The translations under genes and the position numbers were made by a program. Source: Bacteroidales bacterium (GTDB lineage Bacteria; Bacteroidota; Bacteroidia; Bacteroidales; UBA932). Taken from it: a DNA stretch of 5,910 nt. Position 1 is the stretch's first letter, and each line of letters starts with the position of its first letter. Under the pieces are notes generated by a model. It ran no database searches. It saw only the letters and a list, made by a program, of their open reading frames with translations, and was not told the origin of the DNA. Positions 1 to 5,910 of the stretch are shown here, one piece after another. The DNA lies in the NCBI GenBank assembly GCA_017429885.1, contig JAFROA010000402.1, forward strand, positions 1-5,910. The letters are read 5' to 3'.

Positions 1-367
1 GAAAGGTGAGCACTGTCAAGCCAAACTCGTGAGGGTCGTCAAAGGACGGGTTCTCGACGTCGCCGTGGACATAAGGCCTGGCTCCCCCACCTTCGGGAAG
101 CACGTGGCTGTTGAGCTTACTGAGGAGAACCATCTTCAGTTTTTCCTTCCGAGGGGCATGGCACATGGATTCAGCGTCTTGTCTGAGGAGGCCATATTCC
201 AGTACAAGTGCGACAATTTCTATTGTCCTTCATCTGAGGGTGCTATCGCTTGGGATGACCCGGACCTTGGAATTGACTGGAGAATACCCGCTTACGAGGT
301 GATCCTGTCAGAAAAGGATCGCCACCACCCGAGACTATCGGAACTCGGTCAGGATATCTTGCTGTAG
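1..367 (+). CDS. rfbC: dTDP-4-dehydrorhamnose 3,5-epimerase, 3' part (5' end outside window)
   Basis: RmlC/RfbC is a cytosolic cupin enzyme that epimerises C3 and C5 of dTDP-4-dehydro-6-deoxyglucose, the third step of dTDP-L-rhamnose synthesis for surface polysaccharide. The reading frame is already open at base 2 and gives 121 residues ending at TAG 365-367; the family is about 180-190 residues, so about one third is missing upstream. Family motifs seen in order are QAKLVRVVKGRVLDVAVD (containing the conserved lysine region), FFLPRGMAHGFSVL, FQYKCDNFY (the segment that carries the active-site tyrosine) and the closing WDDPDLGIDW. The GTG at 29 is an internal valine, not a start, because conserved sequence (GEHCQAKL) continues upstream of it. 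The catalytic histidine of the N-terminal half is out of view. Its tail overlaps the end of recG by 19 bp. The family assignment is secure; the pathway context (rfbA/B/D) lies outside the window. Confidence 0.93.
   Translation, partial: KGEHCQAKLVRVVKGRVLDVAVDIRPGSPTFGKHVAVELTEENHLQFFLPRGMAHGFSVLSEEAIFQYKCDNFYCPSSEGAIAWDDPDLGIDWRIPAYEVILSEKDRHHPRLSELGQDILL
298..323. repeat. Inverted repeat / potential hairpin in the rfbC 3' end
   Basis: GATCCT (301-306) and AGGATC (315-320) are perfect inverted copies around an 8-nt loop. The stem extends to about 9 bp (298-306 with 315-323) with one G-U pair in the plus-strand RNA. It lies inside rfbC, and on the minus strand it starts 26 nt beyond the recG stop codon. 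No run of T follows on either strand, so it is not a standard intrinsic terminator. It could act as a 3' end or RNA-stability hairpin for recG mRNA, or be chance. Confidence 0.35.
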
Positions 368-2463
368 TCTTTTATTGAATACTTATCCTTTTTCAGTTCC
401 GCTGCCAACGACGCGTTGACCGGATCTGAGAGAGTTGGATCGCCGGCAAGCACATGCTCGGCGTAACTTCTGGCGTCAGACAAGATGCTGCCATCATGAG
501 CCAGCGAGGCTATATTCAAGGATATGGGGAGTCCGCTCTGTTGGGTTCCCTCCAGGTCGCCGGGGCCTCTCATTTTCATGTCCTCCTCAGCCAAGTCGAA
601 GCCGTTCTCGGTAGCGCACATGAGCTCGAGCCTCTTCCTGGACTCCTTGCTCACCTTATTTCCGTGCATAAGCACACAGTAAGATTTCTCCGAGCCACGG
701 CCTACCCTGCCCCTCAACTGGTGAAGCTGGGCTAGCCCGAAACGCTCGGCGTTCTCTATCACCATGATAGAGGCGTTAGGCACGTCGACACCTACCTCAA
801 TGACGGTTGTGGAGACAAGGATGTTCGCCCTTCCAGCGGCGAAAGCGTCCATGTTGAACTTCTTGACCTCGCTGGTCTGTTGCCCATGGACTATGGCGAC
901 TTTGTAATCAGGCATCGGGAACCGGCGGAGAATCTCCTCGTAACCGGCCTCAAGATTCTGGTAATCAAGCTTTTCGCTCTCGAATATCAAAGGATAGACA
1001 ATGAATACCTGCCTTCCCGCGGCGATCTCTTTCCTTATGAAATTGTACATCGCCGGCCGTTTTCCCTCCCCTATCAACATGGTCTTTATGGGCTTCCTTC
1101 CCGGTGGCATCTCATCAATGACAGAGACATCCAAGTCTCCGTAAAAAGTCATCGCGAGAGTCCTGGGAATAGGGGTCGCTGTCATGACAAGGACATGAGG
1201 AGGCGCTTCTGTGGCCCCTTTGGACCATAGTTTCGACCGCTGGTCCACCCCGAACCTGTGCTGTTCATCAATGACAGCCAGTCCCAGGTTGCGGAATACC
1301 ACATCGTCCTCAATCAAAGCATGAGTTCCGATTATTATGCCGACAGACCCGTCCTTGAGGCCCTCGTGGATAGGCCTGCGCTCAGCCTTGGTCGTGGAAC
1401 CGATCAGAAGCTCGCAGCGGACCCCTGTCGGGGCGAGATACTTCTTAATGTTGGCAAAATGCTGCTGGGCAAGTACTTCCGTCGGAGCCACGATGCAGGC
1501 TTGATAACCATTCCCGACAGCGATCAATGCGGACAGCACGGCAACCATAGTCTTCCCGGATCCCACATCTCCCTGAAGGAGACGGTTCATCTGATGACCG
1601 CTCATCATGTCTGAGCGAATCTCTTTTATGACACGCTTCTGGGCCCCCGTAAGCTCATATGGCAGAGCGTTGTAGCAAGCGTTGAACGCCGCCCCGGCCT
1701 TCGGCATCAGAATACCGTTATCAGCGCGTGAGCGGACATATTTCTGCTTCAGGAGGGATAGCTGCAGAAGGAAAAGTTCCTCCCATTTCAGCCTGTACTG
1801 GGCTTTAGACAAGGCTGCCTGGTCCACAGGGAAATGAATATTCCTTATGGCGTATTTCAAGGGAACGAGCCCTTTTTCCCTGAGGATATAATCGGGCAGC
1901 GTTTCCTCCACATCGCCTATAGCCATGTCAATGGCCTCAGCCATGAGCTTGTTCATCACCTTTCCCGTGACACCGCCATTCCGGAGCTTATCGGTGGAGT
2001 TATAGACTCCGGTTAGAACTCCGGAGAAGTTCTGCGAGCCTAAGGTAGGAGGATTGTCTATCTCCGGATGAACCATGTTCATCTTGCCATTGAAGACCGA
2101 CGGCTTCCCGAAAAAGAGGAAGGTCGAACCCGGTTTAAGACGGTCGTAAGTGTACTTAATTCCCTTGAAGAAAACGAGTTCCATCTCCCCGCTCGAATCC
2201 CTCACCAAGACGCTGAGACGCTGCTTCGCACCTTTTCCCGTCAGTTCTGTGGAGACAACCTGGGCGAGGATCTGGACATAGGCGCTGCCAGACTGGACGT
2301 CAGATATATACTGGATTGAGCTACGGTCTATGTAACGGAAAGGATATGTGTGGAGAAGGTCTCCCAATGTGGTGACCTCCAACTCCGATTTCAGCAGCGA
2401 GGCCCTTCTCGGCCCCACTCCCGGCAGGTATTGCACCTCCATATCCAGAGCGTTCCGTCGCAT
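349..2463 (-). CDS. recG: ATP-dependent DNA helicase RecG
   Basis: RecG is a cytosolic SF2 double-stranded DNA translocase that remodels stalled forks, Holliday junctions, D-loops and R-loops. The 704 residues match the family's usual length of about 690-700. It opens with the typical YLPGVGPRRASLL segment (12-24), followed by the OB-fold wedge domain (about 60-150). The helicase motifs are complete: Walker A GDVGSGKT (298-305), APTEVLAQQH (326-335), Walker B DEQH (399-402), motif III TATPIPRT (428-435), motif V TTVIEVGVDVPNA (552-564) and motif VI QLRGRVGRG (582-590). The RecG-specific C-terminal element with GPGDLEGTQQSG is at 633-644. The ATG at 2461-2463 was chosen because it leaves an N-terminal extension like that of Bacteroides homologues; a second ATG at 2440-2442 (residue 8) is also possible. 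The gene lies 53 nt downstream of the lipoprotein gene with no clear terminator between them, and ends in TGA inside rfbC. It appears intact. Confidence 0.97.
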   Translation of the reverse strand: MRRNALDMEVQYLPGVGPRRASLLKSELEVTTLGDLLHTYPFRYIDRSSIQYISDVQSGSAYVQILAQVVSTELTGKGAKQRLSVLVRDSSGEMELVFFKGIKYTYDRLKPGSTFLFFGKPSVFNGKMNMVHPEIDNPPTLGSQNFSGVLTGVYNSTDKLRNGGVTGKVMNKLMAEAIDMAIGDVEETLPDYILREKGLVPLKYAIRNIHFPVDQAALSKAQYRLKWEELFLLQLSLLKQKYVRSRADNGILMPKAGAAFNACYNALPYELTGAQKRVIKEIRSDMMSGHQMNRLLQGDVGSGKTMVAVLSALIAVGNGYQACIVAPTEVLAQQHFANIKKYLAPTGVRCELLIGSTTKAERRPIHEGLKDGSVGIIIGTHALIEDDVVFRNLGLAVIDEQHRFGVDQRSKLWSKGATEAPPHVLVMTATPIPRTLAMTFYGDLDVSVIDEMPPGRKPIKTMLIGEGKRPAMYNFIRKEIAAGRQVFIVYPLIFESEKLDYQNLEAGYEEILRRFPMPDYKVAIVHGQQTSEVKKFNMDAFAAGRANILVSTTVIEVGVDVPNASIMVIENAERFGLAQLHQLRGRVGRGSEKSYCVLMHGNKVSKESRKRLELMCATENGFDLAEEDMKMRGPGDLEGTQQSGLPISLNIASLAHDGSILSDARSYAEHVLAGDPTLSDPVNASLAAELKKDKYSIKDYSKIS

Positions 2464-2516
2464 AACATGCGAATTTAAGCATTTTCCGGTAATAATGGGC
2501 AGCTACAGCCGGGATA

Positions 2517-3029
2517 CTACTTCCTTTTGAGGGTGACGGTGGCTTGGGCTTCGAAGACGCCTTGGAACCATGGGCCGTCGCCTTTGCCGGTTTGTTTGAC
2601 GTCAACCGTCACCGTCTGCGAGGCGAACTCCCCGCCATTGGCTTTTCCGTCGATATCGTTGAAAGCGATCGTGACTTTGTCCGCGGGGTAAGTCCTCATC
2701 ACAGTGGAGAATCGTCCATAAGAATCCGTGTAAGTCGTGTCGGTGCGCATCCAGGTCTTTTCCCCGAAAACGCTTACAACTTGGATACCTTTGAGTTTGG
2801 CGCCTCCTGCCCCTGTGACCCTTCCTGAAACCCTGAACTCCGATGTCGGTACTCCATAGGCAGTCATCATCTGATTAATGACGGAACCTCTGGAACCTGT
2901 ACCGTTCAAACCGCCATTGCCCTCAGAGTCGGGATCAGGATCGAGACCGGCGCAAGAAGCGAATCCCAAAAGGCCGATCAGGGTGTAACCCAGCCGACGG
3001 AGATGATCACGAAGATGGAGTATATTCAT
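2517..3029 (-). CDS. Radical SAM-associated putative lipoprotein
   Basis: A small exported lipoprotein. From the ATG at 3029 it has 170 residues: a basic N-terminus (RDHLRRLG), a hydrophobic stretch (YTLIGLLG) and a lipobox FASC with the lipidated cysteine at residue 26. A Gly/Asn/Ser-rich linker follows, then one domain that starts AYGVPTSEFRVSGRV, continues through YTDSYGRFS, and ends with DIDGKANGGEFAS and GKGDGPWFQGVFEA. The AYGVP...VSGRV opening, YTDS.G.F and the DxDG..NGG / KGDG.W features are what I recall for the Bacteroidales lipoproteins encoded beside a radical SAM protein (the rSAM/lipoprotein system, TIGR04134-like); the biochemical role is unknown. The middle of the domain looks like a carboxypeptidase-regulatory-like beta sandwich. 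An ATG at 3038 is an alternative start. A TTG at 3053 would also be in frame but forms part of the promoter -7 box, so it is unlikely. No radical SAM gene lies on either side within the window. Confidence 0.75.
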   Translation of the reverse strand: MNILHLRDHLRRLGYTLIGLLGFASCAGLDPDPDSEGNGGLNGTGSRGSVINQMMTAYGVPTSEFRVSGRVTGAGGAKLKGIQVVSVFGEKTWMRTDTTYTDSYGRFSTVMRTYPADKVTIAFNDIDGKANGGEFASQTVTVDVKQTGKGDGPWFQGVFEAQATVTLKRK

Positions 3030-3050
3030 AGCGGACATTTCAAAACAATT

Positions 3051-3083
3051 CAAATTTATACTAATAACACCGTTTTTCCAAAA
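3051..3083 (-). promoter_or_regulatory. Bacteroidota-type promoter for the lipoprotein gene
   Basis: On the minus strand TTTTG (3083-3079) is followed after 20 nt by TAAATTTG (3058-3051), an exact match to the Bacteroidota -33/-7 consensus TTTG...TAnnTTTG with good spacing. Transcription should start about 4-7 nt further on, near 3044-3047. That leaves a leader of roughly 15 nt to the ATG at 3029, or only about 6 nt to the ATG at 3038, and this supports the 3029 start. Confidence 0.7.
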
Positions 3084-3107
3084 CCTTGCACCAAAATCCG
3101 GTTTTTG
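3072..3107. promoter_or_regulatory. Candidate operator: two palindromes between divergent promoters
   Basis: Two imperfect palindromes sit in the divergent control region. CAAAATCCGGTTTTTG (3092-3107) agrees with its own reverse complement at 14 of 16 positions. GTTTT-TCC-AAAAC (3072-3084) has perfect 5-bp arms. Their centres are about 21.5 bp apart, close to two helical turns. The second overlaps the -33 box of the lipoprotein promoter, and the first lies between the -33 and -7 positions of the regulator promoter. A bound protein could therefore affect both genes. The adjacent WYL factor is the obvious candidate, by position only. Confidence 0.4.
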
Positions 3108-3120
3108 TTTGCTATATTTG
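3086..3120 (+). promoter_or_regulatory. Probable Bacteroidota-type promoter for the WYL regulator and peptidase
   Basis: TATATTTG (3113-3120) matches the -7 consensus TAnnTTTG exactly. The best -33 candidate is TTG at 3086-3088, 24 nt upstream, which is longer than the usual 19-21 nt spacing, so the promoter may be weak or need an activator. The predicted start, at about 3124-3127, gives a leader of around 25 nt to the ATG at 3152. Confidence 0.5.
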
Positions 3121-3151
3121 ATGTGCCTTGAAAAAGCACAATCCCCAAACG

Positions 3152-4105
3152 ATGGTTTCCGAACTCATTGGAAAATACATTTGGCTGATACAGACGCTTT
3201 CCGCTTCCGGGGAGCGTGGGCTCACGCTGCGCGAGATCTCGGACAAGTTCGAGAGACGGTACGACCAACCGTATTCCAGGAGAACCTTCAACAACCATCG
3301 GCTAGCGATCCTGGAGATCTTCGGGACGGATATCGTCTGTGACCGAGGAACCAACAGATACTCCATCCCATACAGTGACGAGGTCATGGACAAAGACAAA
3401 AGTGTGGGTTGGTTAGTCAACACATTCACTGTCAGCAACCTCCTCACACTAGGAAAAGAGAGGCTCTCTGGAAGGGTCAGCGTAGAAGATGTGCCTTCGG
3501 GACAGATATTCCTGACATCCATAATGCAGGCCATGGAGGACGAGAGGGAACTTGAGATTGAGTACAAGAAATACAACTCGAACCAAACCGACACCCTCCA
3601 CATCCAGCCTTTCGCTGTCAAAGAGCATGAGAGGCGCTGGTATTTGGTTGCCTACTGCCATGAAAGGGCGGTCAGGAACGGGAAAGAGGCGCCAAATAAT
3701 GACATGAGTTCCTGGAGGGTTTATGGGCTCGACAGGATTGTCTCGCTCAAAGAATTGGACAATACCTTCAAGATGCCGAGAGGGTTTGATGTGGATGCCT
3801 TGTTCCACGACAGTTTCGGGATATTCTTTCCCCGGGAGGGGCAAAAGAGCGAGACTATACGCTTGAGGGCCACAGATGAGGAAGCAAGATACCTCCGGGA
3901 CCTGCCGCTACACCAGTCACAAAAAGAGGAAGGACCTGCTGAGGGAGGAGGGCGATTGTTCAGGCTAAGGGTCATTCCCAATGAGAACCTGCTGATGGAG
4001 TTCTGCCGGCTTGCCGGTAGGGTTGAGGTGATCGAGCCGGAGAGTGTACGCTCAGCGGTCAAGGAAATGCTTCAGAAAGGATTAAATAACTACAAAATAT
4101 TATGA
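3152..4105 (+). CDS. WYL-domain helix-turn-helix transcriptional regulator
   Basis: A cytosolic DNA-binding regulator of 317 residues. The N-terminal winged helix-turn-helix runs from SELIGKYIWLIQTL through LTLREISDKF and the likely recognition segment SRRTFNNHRLAI to the wing NRYSI (about residues 3-72). The ligand-sensing WYL domain contains the diagnostic RRWYLVAY (WYL at 163-165) with a preceding LHIQPFAVKEHE and a following SSWRVYGLDRIVSL. A WCX-type C-terminal extension follows, with FGIFFPREG, ETIRLRATDEEARYLRDLPLHQSQ and the terminal RVEVIEPESVRSAVKEML. Family members are repressors or activators that sense small ligands, in some cases nucleotides or nucleic acids; the ligand here cannot be read from sequence. 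The ATG at 3152 was chosen because homologues start close to this YIWLI helix; an in-frame TTG at 3128 would add eight residues. The stop overlaps the next gene's start. It is divergent from the lipoprotein gene and probably regulates its own operon. Confidence 0.9.
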   Translation: MVSELIGKYIWLIQTLSASGERGLTLREISDKFERRYDQPYSRRTFNNHRLAILEIFGTDIVCDRGTNRYSIPYSDEVMDKDKSVGWLVNTFTVSNLLTLGKERLSGRVSVEDVPSGQIFLTSIMQAMEDERELEIEYKKYNSNQTDTLHIQPFAVKEHERRWYLVAYCHERAVRNGKEAPNNDMSSWRVYGLDRIVSLKELDNTFKMPRGFDVDALFHDSFGIFFPREGQKSETIRLRATDEEARYLRDLPLHQSQKEEGPAEGGGRLFRLRVIPNENLLMEFCRLAGRVEVIEPESVRSAVKEMLQKGLNNYKIL

Positions 4106-5910
4106 GAACCAAGTCTATCGCCATCGCGGCGGCAACTGCTATGATGATCATGGGATGCGCTCAGAAAGAGCCTGCCGGGGACAAGGCCTACATAGGTCCC
4201 TCCGGAATCCAGGCCGAGAACGGGGTGATGACCCCGGAGATTCTGCTTTCCTTCGGAAGGCTTTCAGATCCTCAACTCTCACCCGACGGGAGATGGATCC
4301 TTTACGGGGTGAGTTACACTTCAATTGAAGATAACCGCTCTTGCAGGAACCTTTTCGTACAAGAGGTGACAAAAGATGACAACGGGCTTTCTTTCGGGGA
4401 TAAGATACAACTGACCAAGGAAGGGAAGAGCGTTTCCAACGCTCGCTGGAGCAAGGATGGAGGATCAGTTTATTACCTTCAGGGCGGACAGATTCTCAAG
4501 GCCCCTTTCGTCGTGACAGGCGAGGTTCCTTCCCTCGGTAAGGGGGTTAAACTCAGCGACGTGGCGGAAGGCATCGGCGAGTTCGCCATCAGCCCTGACG
4601 AGTCGCAGGTTCTCTATATAAGCACGATCCCGGGTCCGGTGAAGACTCCTAAGGATTTTGACGAGGGACTTGACAAGGCCAAAGCCTATGTCACCGAAGA
4701 CCTTATGTACCGCCATTGGGACCACTGGACCACAGAGCGCCCGCAGACCTATGTCGCCCCTATCAACGAAGGGACTCCTATCACCCTCGATAACTCAATG
4801 AATATCTTGGGAGAAGACGCCGGAAAATTCGAGCTTCCCCTCGAACCTTACGGAGGTCTTGACCAGGTCGCCTGGAGTCCAGACGGGCAGATGGTGGCAT
4901 ATTCATGCAAAAAGAAGGAGACTGGAAAGGAATATGCCTTCTCCACCAACACTGAGATTTACATTTACAAGATCGTGACAGGGCAGACAGTCCGCATCCC
5001 GATGGGGGGCGGTTATGACACTGATCCTGTATGGAGCCCTGACGGCAAACACATCGCTTTCCTCAGCATGGCCCGTGATGGCTATGAGGCCGACAAGGCC
5101 CGCCTTTTCGTCGCCACTGTTGACAACCCTGGCGAGTCAGACGGACAGACGGAGGTAAAAGTCTCTGACATCCGCGAGTTGACCGCCAACTTCAAGTACA
5201 ACGCCGCGGGACCGGTCTGGTCCGAAGACTCGAAGTATATCTATTTCAACGCTTTGACGGAGGGCCTTCAGGCCATATACAAGGTAGATGCGGTCACCGG
5301 CAGTTCAACTGCAGAGGCTCACACCGACATCGCCGTGGAGCCCGTGCGAATCACTCCGAATGACGCTTGGTACGACTTCAATTCACCATTCGCTGTCGTG
5401 GACGGGACATTACTCGCCAGCTATGCCTCCATGGAGTTCCCTACAGAGCTTGTAGCCGTGAAAGAAGAGGACGGCTCTTTCGGAAGGATTTCCGATGAGA
5501 ACGGGCATATAATCGGCCAACTTGAGTCCTGCGACATCCAGGAGAGATGGATCACCACTGTTGATGGCAAGAAAATGTTGACTTGGGTCCTCTATCCCCC
5601 TAAATTCGATTCCACGAAGGTATATCCAGCCATAGAGATATTCCTTGGCGGACCTCAGGGAACCCTCAGCCAGGGATGGAGCTACCGCTGGAACTACCGC
5701 CTGATGGCCTCCCAAGGCTACATCGTCATACTCCCCAACCGCCGAGGCACTACCGCTTTCGGTCAGGAATGGTGTGAGCAGATCAGCGGCGACTACATCG
5801 GCCTCAACATGCAGGATTACCTGAGCGCCGCCCGTGAGCTTAAGAAGGAGCCCTATGTCGGCAAATTAGCCGGCTGCGGAGCGTCCTACGGCGGGTTCAG
5901 TGTCTACTAC
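4102..5910 (+). CDS. S9 family (DPP5-like) peptidase lipoprotein, 3' end outside window
   Basis: An exported serine peptidase of the prolyl oligopeptidase family, which removes short peptides from the N-terminus of oligopeptides. 603 codons are visible without a stop; relatives have about 680-720. The signal peptide is short, with lipobox MIMGC and lipidated Cys19, so the enzyme is probably membrane-anchored in the periplasm or at the cell surface. A beta-propeller carries PD40-type repeats SPDGRWILYG (60-69), WSKDGGSVYY (116-125), SPDESQVLY (164-172), WSPDGQMVAY (258-267), WSPDGKHIAF (311-320) and WSEDSKYIYF (373-382). The alpha/beta-hydrolase domain starts near 480, with GGPQG (516-520), WSYRWNYRLMASQGYIV (about 526-542), PNRRGT and the nucleophile elbow GASYGG with Ser595. 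These match Bacteroidota DPP5-like enzymes, which typically cleave dipeptides after hydrophobic residues. The catalytic Asp and His lie beyond the window. The ATG shares bases with the WYL gene's TGA (ATGA), so the two genes are co-transcribed and probably translationally coupled. Confidence 0.9.
   Translation, partial: MRTKSIAIAAATAMMIMGCAQKEPAGDKAYIGPSGIQAENGVMTPEILLSFGRLSDPQLSPDGRWILYGVSYTSIEDNRSCRNLFVQEVTKDDNGLSFGDKIQLTKEGKSVSNARWSKDGGSVYYLQGGQILKAPFVVTGEVPSLGKGVKLSDVAEGIGEFAISPDESQVLYISTIPGPVKTPKDFDEGLDKAKAYVTEDLMYRHWDHWTTERPQTYVAPINEGTPITLDNSMNILGEDAGKFELPLEPYGGLDQVAWSPDGQMVAYSCKKKETGKEYAFSTNTEIYIYKIVTGQTVRIPMGGGYDTDPVWSPDGKHIAFLSMARDGYEADKARLFVATVDNPGESDGQTEVKVSDIRELTANFKYNAAGPVWSEDSKYIYFNALTEGLQAIYKVDAVTGSSTAEAHTDIAVEPVRITPNDAWYDFNSPFAVVDGTLLASYASMEFPTELVAVKEEDGSFGRISDENGHIIGQLESCDIQERWITTVDGKKMLTWVLYPPKFDSTKVYPAIEIFLGGPQGTLSQGWSYRWNYRLMASQGYIVILPNRRGTTAFGQEWCEQISGDYIGLNMQDYLSAARELKKEPYVGKLAGCGASYGGFSVYY

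Noticed and set aside
351..393. AGGATA...TATCCT inverted repeat followed by TTTTT, a possible terminator for rfbC
   Set aside because: Only 6 A/T-rich base pairs with a 27-nt loop and a short T-run; too weak to call a terminator.
454..2319. Several plus-strand open frames of 60-118 codons opposite recG (for example 880-1230 and 1258-1614)
   Set aside because: They lie antisense to a complete, motif-rich recG, show no recognisable domains, and are typical of shadow frames in moderate-GC DNA.
2490..2516. GGC...GCC repeat between the lipoprotein gene and recG as a terminator
   Set aside because: The stem is only 3 bp before mismatches and has no T-run.
2321..2605. A minus-strand frame of 94 codons bridging the lipoprotein gene and recG
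   Set aside because: It is a low-complexity Lys/Pro/Ser/Ala-rich frame that overlaps both real genes in another reading frame and has no support of its own.
3121..3151. Start of the WYL gene at TTG 3128 (eight extra residues), or use of the ATG at 3121
   Set aside because: The ATG at 3121 is in another frame. The TTG is possible but would leave almost no leader after the predicted transcription start, and homologues begin near the ATG at 3152.
3056..3844. Minus-strand open frames opposite the WYL gene (3056-3298, 3112-3621 and 3449-3844)
   Set aside because: They are antisense to a clear WYL regulator and resemble no known protein; one also crosses the divergent promoters.
4148..5715. Minus-strand open frames opposite the S9 peptidase (4148-4372, 4465-4725 and 5410-5715)
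   Set aside because: They are shadows of a continuous 603-codon plus-strand frame with clear propeller repeats and a catalytic elbow.

Overview
The window is a compact piece of a Bacteroidota (most likely Bacteroidales) chromosome, roughly 50-55% GC by eye. Pointers to this group are Bacteroidota-type promoter boxes (TAnnTTTG with an upstream TTTG), the absence of clear Shine-Dalgarno sites, two lipoproteins, a Bacteroides-style radical-SAM-associated lipoprotein, a WYL regulator of Bacteroides type, and a DPP5-like S9 peptidase whose hydrolase-domain motifs match the Bacteroidota family. The genus cannot be fixed from this sequence alone.

Layout: (1) 1-367 (+) is the 3' two thirds of rfbC, a dTDP-sugar epimerase of the dTDP-L-rhamnose pathway. 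(2) 349-2463 (-) is a complete recG, convergent with rfbC and overlapping it by 19 bp at the stop codons. (3) 2517 to about 3029 (-) is a small lipoprotein of the radical SAM-associated lipoprotein family, 53 nt upstream of recG on the same strand, so the two may share a transcript. (4) 3030-3151 is a divergent control region with a good promoter facing the lipoprotein, a weaker one facing the regulator, and palindromic A/T-armed sequence between them. (5) 3152-4105 (+) is a helix-turn-helix WYL-domain transcription factor. (6) 4102 to the window end (+) is an S9 prolyl-oligopeptidase-family lipoprotein peptidase. It starts inside the regulator's stop codon (ATGA) and is cut off just after its catalytic serine.

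rfbC and recG are housekeeping genes. The more interesting part is 2517-5910: a WYL regulator translationally coupled to an exported peptidase and divergent from a lipoprotein whose family normally sits beside a radical SAM enzyme that is absent here. Regulation of the divergent region by the WYL protein is inferred from layout and operator-like sequence, not demonstrated. All genes in the window read as intact except the two cut by its edges. No RNA genes, insertion sequences or CRISPR arrays were seen, and no gene-free stretch exceeds 300 bases.
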